Shown here in pieces: positions 17,253 to 25,237 of a stretch of 38,421 bases of DNA. How positions within the stretch are numbered: the first letter of the stretch is position 1; each line of letters opens with the position of its first letter. The notes beneath the pieces were generated by a model. It did no database searches and was not told the origin of the DNA. It worked only from the letters and a program-made list of their open reading frames with translations. The stretch is from Pseudocolwellia agarivorans. GTDB taxonomy: Bacteria; Pseudomonadota; Gammaproteobacteria; Enterobacterales; Alteromonadaceae. The stretch is from positions 1 to 38,421 of the forward strand of contig NZ_MUZU01000022.1 of assembly GCF_002000085.1 (NCBI RefSeq), read 5' to 3'. The position numbers and the translations under genes are program-made.

Positions 17253-17328
17253 GTCCCTATCGTCTAGAGGCCTAGGACACCGCCCTTTCACGGCGGTAAC
17301 AGGGGTTCGAATCCCCTTAGGGATGCCA
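17253..17328 (+). tRNA. tRNA-Glu(TTC), copy 2
   Basis: Same 76-base sequence as copy 1, including anticodon TTC and encoded CCA. It is separated from copy 1 by 122 bases of spacer. Confidence 0.97.
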
Positions 17329-17404
17329 CTCATTTTTATGGTTACAATACGGTTTAATGGTTATATTTAGACACAAGTATTAAATAGCTAATATTGTTTT
17401 TTAA

Positions 17405-17421
17405 CTCACTAGGCTAGAGTT
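17405..17421 (+). repeat. 17-base spacer repeat, copy 2
   Basis: Exact second copy of CTCACTAGGCTAGAGTT, 46 bases before tRNA-Glu copy 3. Confidence 0.7.
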
Positions 17422-17467
17422 AATGAAAATAATAATATTATTAGGTTATTTCATATGTTTTTATTGT

Positions 17468-17543
17468 GTCCCTATCGTCTAGAGGCCTAGGACACCGCCC
17501 TTTCACGGCGGTAACAGGGGTTCGAATCCCCTTAGGGATGCCA
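17468..17543 (+). tRNA. tRNA-Glu(TTC), copy 3
   Basis: Identical 76-base tRNA with anticodon TTC and encoded CCA. The spacer upstream shares the 17-base repeat with that of copy 2. Confidence 0.97.
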
Positions 17544-17630
17544 CCATTAAATTAATACAAGTTTTCTTGTATGTGTAGAGTAATAGATAGTAACTACTTG
17601 CTTTAATTAGTATTAGTTAACAGGTTTAGT

Positions 17631-17706
17631 GTCCCTATCGTCTAGAGGCCTAGGACACCGCCCTTTCACGGCGGTAACAGGGGTTCGAATCCCCTTAGGG
17701 ATGCCA
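17631..17706 (+). tRNA. tRNA-Glu(TTC), copy 4
   Basis: Identical 76-base tRNA with anticodon TTC and encoded CCA. It is the last gene of the array, and the terminator follows 37 bases later. Confidence 0.97.
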
Positions 17707-17743
17707 CTTATTCTGCTTTGCATGTAAGTGTTAAAAGTGAAAT

Positions 17744-17771
17744 AAAAAAACCGACTTATGTCGGTTTTTTT
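17744..17771. terminator. Terminator of the tRNA operon
   Basis: Stem CCGAC (17751-17755) / GTCGG (17760-17764) with a 4-base loop, extended by A7 on the left and T7 on the right. It works for the tRNA operon and could also stop minus-strand transcription from tesA, which ends at 17873. Confidence 0.88.
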
Positions 17772-17872
17772 ATGCCTGAAATTTAAGGAATGAATTTATG
17801 CTAATAGCATGAAAGATATAAATATTTGAAAGAGAAGGGCATAAATCATAGTGTTATACCCTCGTTAACTCA

Positions 17873-18496
17873 TTAATTGAATTGAAATAGCTTTTTTAAA
17901 TCTTCTTTTACGAGCTCAGCAATAAGTGGTTGGGCTTTGGCATTTGGATGAATACCATCATCTTGCATTAATCCTGGCTTAGTTATTACCGCTTCAACAA
18001 AGAAGGGAATTAGTTTAATTTCTTTTTCTTTAGCTACACTTTTAAATACATCTTCAAACATTTTTGTGTATCTAGGACCATAATTGGGTGGGATTTTAAT
18101 TGAAAAGAGCGATACTGGAATGTTTTTACTTTGAGCTATATCGATCATTTGTAACAAATTATTTTTTATCAGTTTTGGAGGAAAACCTCTTAAGCCATCA
18201 TTACCGCCAAGTTCTATGAGTAAATGATCAACTTTATTTTTATTTAAAATACTCTCTAGCCTAGATAAACCACCAGTTGTGGTTTCTCCACTAATACTGG
18301 CATTGATTATTTTATAAGGCGCATTTTGTTGCTCTAATTGGGTATTTAGTAAATGTACCCAACCTTCATTCTGTTGCATTCCATAACTTGCACTAACACT
18401 ATCACCTAAAAGTAAAATAGAATCTTTAGCATATGTTTTTGTAACAGTTAGTAGGTAACATAAAAATACTAACGTAAAAATTGGATGTTTTTTCAT
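17873..18496 (-). CDS. tesA: Periplasmic thioesterase/lysophospholipase TesA
   Basis: 207 residues (E. coli TesA 208). A signal peptide (cleavage near YA-KDS, residue 24) places it in the periplasm. It is an SGNH hydrolase with block I GDSVSASYG (Ser nucleophile), block II Gly in SGETTTGG, block III GGNDG and block V DGIHPN (catalytic Asp and His). The family hydrolyses acyl-CoAs, lysophospholipids and aryl esters. It is divergent from ybbA as in E. coli. The two start codons overlap (CATG, 18494-18497), so each gene's promoter must lie inside the other's coding region. Confidence 0.94.
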   Translation of the reverse strand: MKKHPIFTLVFLCYLLTVTKTYAKDSILLLGDSVSASYGMQQNEGWVHLLNTQLEQQNAPYKIINASISGETTTGGLSRLESILNKNKVDHLLIELGGNDGLRGFPPKLIKNNLLQMIDIAQSKNIPVSLFSIKIPPNYGPRYTKMFEDVFKSVAKEKEIKLIPFFVEAVITKPGLMQDDGIHPNAKAQPLIAELVKEDLKKLFQFN

Positions 18497-19289
18497 GAAG
18501 ATAAATTCCGAATCTATATTAAAAGTCAGTGGTTTAACTAAATCTGTTCAGTTAGAAGGCAAATCATTGTCTTTATTACAACCGGTTAATCTACAAGTTA
18601 ATGCAGGAGAAACTTTAGCAATTGTCGGCTCTTCTGGCTCAGGTAAAACAACATTATTATCTATTCTAGCAGGGTTAGATTTACCAACCACGGGTGAAGT
18701 CTATATTAAAAACCAACCATTACACCAATTTAATGAGGAACAACGTAGCGAAGTTCGCGCAAAGCATGTTGGATTTATTTTTCAGCAATTTTTACTTATT
18801 AATAGTTTAACGGCACTTGAAAACGTTATGTTACCTGCAGAATTAGCCAATATAGAAGATGCTAAGGAAAAGGGTGTTGAACTACTTAAACAAGTTGGTC
18901 TATCTGATCGGTTGGAACATTTTCCGTCTCAATTGTCTGGTGGAGAACAGCAACGTGTAGCGATTGCCAGAGCTTTCATTTCTCAACCTGATATTTTATT
19001 TGCAGATGAACCTACAGGCAACTTAGACACTAAAACGGGTAAATATATTGCCGATTTACTTTTCGATTTAAATACGCGGTTGGGTACAACTTTAGTTTTA
19101 GTGACACATGATCCAAAGCTTGCAGCTCGATGTAAACGCCAAGTTAGAATGGACAGTGGTGTATTAACTGAAGTTGTTAAGGAATTAAAAGCTGAAAACG
19201 ATCAGGAAAACAGTGGTGAAAGCCATTTAGAAAATCAAAATGAACGTAATAAGCTTGAGCTAGGTGAGGGGCAAATATGTCCAAATTAA
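18495..19289 (+). CDS. ybbA: ABC transporter ATP-binding protein YbbA
   Basis: 264 residues. Walker A is GSSGSGKT (45-52), the signature is LSGGEQQ, Walker B is DILFADEP, followed by the D-loop GNLD and switch His in THD. It pairs with the FtsX-like permease YbbP; in E. coli this pair is linked with TesA and is probably an extruder of lipophilic or envelope molecules rather than an importer. The C-terminus carries about 36 extra charged residues (starting KELKAENDQENSGESHLENQ) compared with the 228-residue E. coli protein. The last 13 bases overlap the start of ybbP, so the two are translationally coupled. The start matches the E. coli N-terminus despite its overlap with tesA. Confidence 0.93.
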   Translation: MKINSESILKVSGLTKSVQLEGKSLSLLQPVNLQVNAGETLAIVGSSGSGKTTLLSILAGLDLPTTGEVYIKNQPLHQFNEEQRSEVRAKHVGFIFQQFLLINSLTALENVMLPAELANIEDAKEKGVELLKQVGLSDRLEHFPSQLSGGEQQRVAIARAFISQPDILFADEPTGNLDTKTGKYIADLLFDLNTRLGTTLVLVTHDPKLAARCKRQVRMDSGVLTEVVKELKAENDQENSGESHLENQNERNKLELGEGQICPN

Positions 19290-21805
19290 CAAGTTCTACT
19301 TGGTTTCAGCAATCAATTCGATTATTACATCACGAATTACGTAAGGGAGAGTTAACTATTGTTTTTTTAGCCATAGTATTAGCTGTGGCAACGGTATTTT
19401 CTCTAACAGGCTTTTCTGATCAAGTTAAGCAAGCATTAACCACAAATAGTGTAAACACTTTAGCGGCTGACCGTGTATTAAAAACAAGTACTGTTATTAC
19501 TGATGATATTTTAGCTGAAACTAAACGCTATGGTTTTAATTTTGCTAAAAAAGTGCAGTTAAAGTCTATGGTGTTTTCAACAGATAATATGTTGTTAACC
19601 GATTTAGATATTGTGACTAGCGATTACCCTTTAAGAGGGGATTTACTCGTATCTAGAACAAGTGATTTACAAAATGCTATTTCTGTTAAATCTCCCGAAG
19701 TTGGTGAAGTATGGGTAGATCAAGCTGTATTAGGACGAATGGAGATAAACATAGGTGATAAAGTCGATATTGGCGTAGCTTCTTTTACTATTGCTGGTGT
19801 TATTGTCAATATACCGGATAGGTCGTTTGCCAGTGTGTTTTCTAATCCAACTATCATCATGAATAATGATGATTTAGATAAAACTGAATTAATTCAACCA
19901 GGTAGTCGAATATCTTACCGGTATTTATTTTCTGGTGATAATGACGATTTAATAGCGTTTGGTGAATGGATTAAACCTAAATTAAATGAAGCACAAGATT
20001 GGATTGATGTTAAATCAAGCCAAAGTCGAATAGGGCGTACGTTAAACACCGCAGAGAAGTTTTTATCGCTAGCGAGTATGTTAGGTATTGTTTTAGCTGC
20101 TATTGCTGTAGCGGTAGCAAGTAGAAGGTACGGACAACGCCATAAACCAACTGTTGCTGTGTTTAAGGCACTAGGAGCAACAAATAAGCACATCCAAAAA
20201 GTTTATGTACTCCATTGGTCACTATTGAGTGTTATCAGTATTTTAACGGGTTTAGCTGTAGGCTATGGTTTGTTGCAATTAGGTGCTTATGGTATTGAAA
20301 AGTATTTATCGTTATCTTCTAGCACTCTAACATTACGTCCTTTTACTATCGCTGTGGTTACGGGGTTAATTTGTGCTATTGCTTTTGCTATTCATCCCAT
20401 TTCTAAATTAATAGCTACATCACCCATTGCGGTTATTAAAGGTTTTGAAGAAAAATCATCAAGTAAGCTTAATATCTATCAAGCTATCCCATTAATGGCT
20501 TTATTTTTATTACTTTATATTTTTAGTAATGATTTAGTGATGAGTGCATCTTTACTCTTCGGTGGCATAGTTGTATCGGTTATTTTATTGTTTATTGGTA
20601 AGTTTTTAATGGGGCTAGGTAGAACTGCAGGTACTAAAGCGGGTAAGTCATTGCATCTTGCTTTTGCAAATTTAAAAAGAAGAGCTAACGAAAATAGTGT
20701 TCAGTTAGTTAGTTTTACTTTAGCGATTAAATTATTATTACTTATTACGGTAATGAAAAGTTCAATTCTTAATGAATGGCAGCTACAAATGCCTGAAGGT
20801 ACACCCAACCATTATTTAATTAATATAACAAATGATGAAGTGCCTAAAATTGCTAAGTTTGCTGAAGAAAATAACATTGTTACTCAAGGTTTTTTCCAAG
20901 TATTTAGAGGTCGATTATCAGCAATAAATGGCGAAGCTACCATCAAAGTTGATAAAGGATCTGAAAATGACGATGAACAAAGCTCTGAAGGCCGTAGAGG
21001 CGTCGGTAGAGAGTTAAGCTTAACTTGGCAAGAAGAATTATCGCCATCAACTCAAGTTGTTCAAGGTCAATGGTGGGATGTATCAGATACTAACCCACAG
21101 GTTTCAGTTGAAGAAAGCATCGCTGAGAAGTTAGATATTCATTTAGGCGATCAGTTAACATTTACTATAGGGTCTGATGAGTTTACCGTACCTGTAACCA
21201 GTATTCGTGATGTTAACTGGCAAAGTAGGCAACTTAATTTCTACATGATATTTAATAAAGCGACTTTTAGTGATATCGATAGCACTTCTCTTTCTGCTTG
21301 GCGTGTTGCTGAAGAAACCAAACCATTAATGTTCGATTTCTTATCTCAGTATCCTAGTATTTCGGTTATTGATATTGATGCAATTATGAAGCAATTAACA
21401 ACCATGGTTGATCAAATGTCTATAGCGATAGAGCTTATTTTGATACTTGTTGTTCTTGCAGGTAGCTTAGTGCTTATTGCTCAGGTACAAGCGAGTATGG
21501 AAGAACGAGAGCGTGAGCTTGCTATATTAAGAACGCTAGGCGCTAAGGGGGCTTTATTACGAAATAGTGTGCTATTTGAGTTTGTTGCTTTAGGTGCTAT
21601 TGCAGGTTTAATGGCGAGTATTGCGATGGAAATAGCGGTATTCTTTTTACAAACCCAAGTATTTGATATGAAATTTAGCTTACATTTAGAGTTTTGGCTT
21701 ATTGGTATTACTGCTGGTGCTGCTTTCGTTGGGTTTATTGGTATGCTAAGTTGTTGGCGTTTATTAAGTTTATCGAGTGTTACTTTAATACGTCGTACAA
21801 TGTAA
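19277..21805 (+). CDS. ybbP: FtsX-like ABC transporter permease YbbP
   Basis: 842 residues (E. coli YbbP 804). One membrane segment lies near the N-terminus (about 27-46), then a periplasmic domain. A cluster of helices follows at about 265-450 (for example MLGIVLAAIAVAVASRRYG), then a second periplasmic domain (about 505-710), and three C-terminal helices typical of FtsX/MacB permeases (about 718-738, 760-790, 805-825). It forms an inner-membrane complex with YbbA. A ribosome site GAGGGG lies 5 bases before the ATG, inside the ybbA coding sequence. The region at about 560-580 is an acidic, low-complexity insert (KVDKGSENDDEQSSEGRRGV). Confidence 0.92.
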   Translation: MSKLTSSTWFQQSIRLLHHELRKGELTIVFLAIVLAVATVFSLTGFSDQVKQALTTNSVNTLAADRVLKTSTVITDDILAETKRYGFNFAKKVQLKSMVFSTDNMLLTDLDIVTSDYPLRGDLLVSRTSDLQNAISVKSPEVGEVWVDQAVLGRMEINIGDKVDIGVASFTIAGVIVNIPDRSFASVFSNPTIIMNNDDLDKTELIQPGSRISYRYLFSGDNDDLIAFGEWIKPKLNEAQDWIDVKSSQSRIGRTLNTAEKFLSLASMLGIVLAAIAVAVASRRYGQRHKPTVAVFKALGATNKHIQKVYVLHWSLLSVISILTGLAVGYGLLQLGAYGIEKYLSLSSSTLTLRPFTIAVVTGLICAIAFAIHPISKLIATSPIAVIKGFEEKSSSKLNIYQAIPLMALFLLLYIFSNDLVMSASLLFGGIVVSVILLFIGKFLMGLGRTAGTKAGKSLHLAFANLKRRANENSVQLVSFTLAIKLLLLITVMKSSILNEWQLQMPEGTPNHYLINITNDEVPKIAKFAEENNIVTQGFFQVFRGRLSAINGEATIKVDKGSENDDEQSSEGRRGVGRELSLTWQEELSPSTQVVQGQWWDVSDTNPQVSVEESIAEKLDIHLGDQLTFTIGSDEFTVPVTSIRDVNWQSRQLNFYMIFNKATFSDIDSTSLSAWRVAEETKPLMFDFLSQYPSISVIDIDAIMKQLTTMVDQMSIAIELILILVVLAGSLVLIAQVQASMEERERELAILRTLGAKGALLRNSVLFEFVALGAIAGLMASIAMEIAVFFLQTQVFDMKFSLHLEFWLIGITAGAAFVGFIGMLSCWRLLSLSSVTLIRRTM

Positions 21806-21838
21806 TCGTTATTTGTAGCAATATATACAAGGTTCTTT

Positions 21839-22879
21839 ATGAGTTTATTGGAAAAAACAGAAAAGTTGCAATCTTCAGGAGTAGTAAAAGCCTTACTCGT
21901 AACTGCCGCATTATTTGTAGTACTAGCAGGGTTAAAAATAGCAACTAATATTGTTGTGCCTTTTTTACTATCGGTTTTTATTGCGATTATTTGTAACCCG
22001 CTAATAGTTAAAGCTTCGAAATATAAAATACCTAAGCCAATCGCTATTATCGCTATTATCGCTATTATTTTAACCTTGGTTTTATTACTTGGTGGTCTTG
22101 TTGGTCAATCAGCGCGTGATTTGTCAGAGTTATTACCTGAGTATAAAGCTCAACTTAACGAACAGTTTGTTTGGCTAACAGCAAGGTTAGCCGAATACAA
22201 TATTCAAATATCATCCGATTTATTAGTGGAATATTTTGATCCAAGCGCTGCTATGGGAGTAGCAGCTAGTATGTTAAGTGGTTTAGGTGGGGTAATGGCT
22301 AATTTATTACTGATCATTATTACCGTTATTTTCATGTTATTTGAAGCACCGTCGTTACCTCGTAAAATTCATCATGCATTAGATGATCCTGATATGAAAT
22401 TGAATCAAATAGATCGATTTTTAGAGTCAGTTAATAATTATCTTGCGATTAAAACACTGGTGAGTATTGCTACAGGGATATGTGTTTCTCTCATGCTTTG
22501 GCTATTTGGGTTAGAGTTTTATTTATTGTGGGGAGTGTTAGCTTTTTTACTTAATTATATTCCTAATATTGGTTCTATGATTGCTGCGATTCCGGCAGTA
22601 TCGTTAGCTGTTTTACAGTTAGGGATAGGTCCTGCAGGAGCTATAGGGTTAGGTTATATTACGATAAATATGATTATGGGAAATGTTATTGAACCTAGGT
22701 ACTTAGGTAAAGGACTAGGCTTATCAACATTAGTGGTATTTCTATCGTTAATTTTTTGGGGTTGGCTTTTTGGCACTGTAGGTATGCTGTTATCTGTTCC
22801 TTTAACTATGATCATTAAAATAGCTTTAGAAGAGTCTAAAGAAGGGCGTTGGTTTTCGGTGTTACTTTCAAACGATTAA
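21839..22879 (+). CDS. AI-2E/PerM-family transporter
   Basis: 346 residues with about seven to eight hydrophobic segments. N-terminal helices are at about 18-50 and 60-87, then an amphipathic region (about 95-145), with further helices at about 140-166, 200-222, 225-260 and 270-335. The family signature near VLAFLLNYIPNIGSMIAAIP (about 235-254) identifies an AI-2E family exporter like PerM, YhhT or TqsA. Substrates vary (autoinducer-2, sodium, others) and cannot be inferred. The second helix is partly encoded by a 9-base tandem repeat (22040-22068). It lies 33 bases downstream of ybbP and could be in the same transcript. Confidence 0.85.
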   Translation: MSLLEKTEKLQSSGVVKALLVTAALFVVLAGLKIATNIVVPFLLSVFIAIICNPLIVKASKYKIPKPIAIIAIIAIILTLVLLLGGLVGQSARDLSELLPEYKAQLNEQFVWLTARLAEYNIQISSDLLVEYFDPSAAMGVAASMLSGLGGVMANLLLIIITVIFMLFEAPSLPRKIHHALDDPDMKLNQIDRFLESVNNYLAIKTLVSIATGICVSLMLWLFGLEFYLLWGVLAFLLNYIPNIGSMIAAIPAVSLAVLQLGIGPAGAIGLGYITINMIMGNVIEPRYLGKGLGLSTLVVFLSLIFWGWLFGTVGMLLSVPLTMIIKIALEESKEGRWFSVLLSND

Positions 22880-22997
22880 AACCTTTCTATATCTCACTGT
22901 TTATTAAAGTTAGTTAAGCTTATAAGCAGTGAACCTCTGTTTACCTGTATCTTGTGTATTATAAAGTTGAAAACTTAAACATGTAAAACTGTACGTT

Positions 22998-23447
22998 TTA
23001 AGCCATAGCACTTTTAACTTTTTTAAAAAACTTAGAAATAACATTAGCCGATGGTTGAGGTTCAACATACTCATAAGGCGTCTCTAACAGCGTTAAACGT
23101 AACGATAAAGTAGAGCCGTGACCCCAAGGCCATAAAAGAGCAACAACACTCTTCTGATCAAGCTCAGGAGTGTTTGTAAAAATACGCTGATCTTTAATTA
23201 ATTTAGCGTAGTCGCCTAATTCATCTTTTACTGAATCGGGTGCCAATTTTATAGATTTTCTATTCCATTCATGTGAAAACTTTTGATGTAAAATAGCAAC
23301 AACTCTATCGGCTTTACCACTAGCAAACTCAGCTAACATAACGTTCTTTTCTTCTTCCCAACGCCAAGTAAGCAACTCCCCAAACGATTCAATTAAATCA
23401 AGGCTTGCTGGTTTTATTTCTTGTTCTGTATATTCCATGCTATTCAC
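22998..23447 (-). CDS. Uncharacterised 149-residue protein
   Basis: I do not recognise the family. There is no signal peptide or membrane helix, so it is probably cytosolic. It has an acidic N-terminus, a Trp-rich stretch LLTWRWEEEKNVMLAEF (27-43), a central predicted helix region, VALLWPWGHGSTLSLRLTLL (105-124) and a basic tail, KFFKKVKSAM. The gene starts 30 bases after the rlmF stop in the same direction, forming the last gene of a likely three-gene unit with the DUF2947 gene and rlmF. ATG at codon 4 is an alternative start. Confidence 0.6.
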   Translation of the reverse strand: MNSMEYTEQEIKPASLDLIESFGELLTWRWEEEKNVMLAEFASGKADRVVAILHQKFSHEWNRKSIKLAPDSVKDELGDYAKLIKDQRIFTNTPELDQKSVVALLWPWGHGSTLSLRLTLLETPYEYVEPQPSANVISKFFKKVKSAMA

Positions 23448-23477
23448 TTTTCTAAATCTTATTAACGCTAGTTTAAA

Positions 23478-24443
23478 TTAGTTATTAAATCGGTCGTCTC
23501 GCCATTGGTTAACTTGTTCGGGAGATAAAAAACTCCAAGCAATAAAGCGGTTAGTTTTATGGCCTTGTTCCATTTTTACCACTTTAACTTGAACACAATT
23601 GGCTTTTTTTAATGTTAATTGCAGTGGACGAATATGTTCTTTTTTTGATACTAAGCAAGTAAACCATAAAATTTGTGATGAAAAAAGACGGCTTTCTTTG
23701 ATCATTTTATGTATAAAGCTCATTTCACCGCCTTGACACCATAACTCATTACTAGTGCCACCGAAGTTTAACTGGCTATTTGATATTGGCTTTTTATTTT
23801 TATTTAGGTTATTCCATTTCCGTTGTGAGCCTTTTGTCGCTTCTTTTTCTGATGAATGAAAAGGCGGATTACATAGCGTTAAATCAAACTTCTCATTTTC
23901 TTTAATAACACCGCTAAAAATGGAATGTGTAGAAAGTTGTTTTCTTATTTCTACTTTCTCAAATAAAGCATTATTTTGCTGAACAATGTTTTTTGCTGAT
24001 GTTATTGATGGATCATTTACATCGGTTCCTACAAACTTCCAGTTATATTGAGAAGCCCCAATAATAGGGTAAATACAGTTTGCTCCAGTACCTATGTCTA
24101 AAACGTTTATTACTTCTTTATGAGGTATTTTGTTGTTATTTGTTTCTTTTAATAAATCGGCTAGGTAATGAATATAGTCAGCTCGTCCCGGAATAGGTGG
24201 ACATAAACTTCCACTTGGGATATCCCAAAATGAAAGGCCATAATTAGCGATTAGTAAGCTTTTGTTAAGAAGTAAAACTGCTTGGTTATTTGAGAAATCG
24301 ATGGTTTGATTATTATACTGATTGATAAAAACATATGGTTTTAGCTCAGGTATTAGGGAGCATAATAGATCAAAGTCATAGTTGCTTTTGTGTTTGTTTC
24401 TCGGGTGCAGCTTATTTTTAGATGCTGTTTGTTTAGTAGAAAT
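23478..24443 (-). CDS. rlmF: 23S rRNA m6A1618 methyltransferase RlmF, non-canonical start
   Basis: An uninterrupted minus-strand frame of about 320 codons ends with the stop at 23478. Read from ATT at 24443 it gives 321 residues (E. coli 308). Near the N-terminus KLHPRNKHKSNYDFDLLC matches the family (E. coli GLHPRNRHHSRYDLATLC). CPPIPGRADYIHYLADLL (81-98), the SAM motif LDIGTGANCIYP (115-126), the catalytic CNPPFH (191-196), the LNFGG...ELWCQGGE segment and the C-terminal RFIAWSF are intact. It methylates N6 of A1618 of 23S rRNA. No ATG, GTG or TTG occurs in frame between the preceding TAG (24470-24468) and Met241. A gene finder would therefore report only the last 81 residues. ATT 24443, ATA 24449, ATC 24461 and CTG 24410 are the possible starts. 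Confidence 0.85.
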   Translation of the reverse strand: MSTKQTASKNKLHPRNKHKSNYDFDLLCSLIPELKPYVFINQYNNQTIDFSNNQAVLLLNKSLLIANYGLSFWDIPSGSLCPPIPGRADYIHYLADLLKETNNNKIPHKEVINVLDIGTGANCIYPIIGASQYNWKFVGTDVNDPSITSAKNIVQQNNALFEKVEIRKQLSTHSIFSGVIKENEKFDLTLCNPPFHSSEKEATKGSQRKWNNLNKNKKPISNSQLNFGGTSNELWCQGGEMSFIHKMIKESRLFSSQILWFTCLVSKKEHIRPLQLTLKKANCVQVKVVKMEQGHKTNRFIAWSFLSPEQVNQWRDDRFNN

Positions 24444-24467
24444 ATCTATTAAATTATTGATGAAATG

Positions 24468-24941
24468 CTATCCTTTTGAACCAATTTTAAAGGTACCATT
24501 TGATAAAAACTGCACCGTTTCTTTTCTCTTTTTACCTATTAAAATTGTTCCATCATCCATAAATAAAAAGTTTTTCCAACAGCGTTTAAAAGTTGCCCAT
24601 GTTGTTTCAATGATGTTGTTACGGGTACTGCAAAAATAAACAACGGTATTGTTATCCCATGTTATATGATCAAGGATTAGATGAGGTAATTCAGCTTTAT
24701 CACTATCCCAATCCCGCTCCCAGTTGTCAGAGTCAATCCAACTTGCTTGATCAAATGCCCAATCACCTTTTTTAAAAAAATCGGGATGATCAACTTGCTT
24801 ACTAATAAAAGTATCCCAAAGAGTGTTTGCACGTGTAGTTTGCATAGGCTTAATTTTATTTAAGTCAGCTGATGTAAGAGGCAAGCTTTTATGTTTAAAG
24901 ATCCAGCCATTTTTTAATTCTTCTAGGGGAATATAGTTCAT
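24468..24941 (-). CDS. DUF2947 family protein
   Basis: 157 residues, resembling the DUF2947 proteins of Vibrio and Alteromonadales, whose function is unknown. Typical stretches are YIPLEELKNGWIFKHKSLPL near the start and the well conserved TTWATFKRCWKNFLFMDDGT (about 113-132), followed by ILIGKKR. There is no signal peptide. It is the first gene of the cluster with rlmF and the 149-residue gene. Its TAG stop lies in the same reading frame as rlmF. The AAAAGGA just before this stop could serve as the ribosome site for rlmF translation. Confidence 0.75.
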   Translation of the reverse strand: MNYIPLEELKNGWIFKHKSLPLTSADLNKIKPMQTTRANTLWDTFISKQVDHPDFFKKGDWAFDQASWIDSDNWERDWDSDKAELPHLILDHITWDNNTVVYFCSTRNNIIETTWATFKRCWKNFLFMDDGTILIGKKRKETVQFLSNGTFKIGSKG

Positions 24942-25237
24942 AACATTTTATATTTAGGTAAGTACAATGTAATTATACAGAGAATAGATAAATCTGTTAA
25001 TGATTATCAGAATAGATTGATTAATTTAAACGTATACCTATTTGTTTTTTGATGCACGGTGTCAGATTATTTTACAGTTTATTAATTGAACGATTTTGGG
25101 GTTTACTTAACACTATGTAACTTAATCTTTTTTTATGTTTGGTATAGCTTATGCTTTATTGTTAATAGTTATTGGAGTTGTATCGTTGATATGGACATTT
25201 TTTAAAATATACTCATCACATAGGATAGGCCACAATT
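24942..25237. other. Divergent intergenic region upstream of the PEP-CTERM gene
   Basis: 296 AT-rich bases between the minus-strand DUF2947 cluster and the plus-strand PEP-CTERM gene. It must carry both promoters, but I could not single out a convincing -35/-10 pair. No RNA gene, strong hairpin or repeat was seen. Confidence 0.5.

Noticed and set aside
16848-17706. Regularly spaced identical repeats suggesting a CRISPR array
   Set aside because: The repeats are 76-base cloverleaf tRNA-Glu genes with encoded CCA, and the spacers are long and partly similar to each other.
23478-23723. Independent 81-residue gene starting at Met (23723)
   Set aside because: It is only the C-terminal quarter of rlmF; the frame upstream carries the rest of the protein without stops.
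23478-24470. rlmF as a frameshifted pseudogene
   Set aside because: Translation by hand shows no frameshift or internal stop and all catalytic motifs are present; only the start codon is in doubt.
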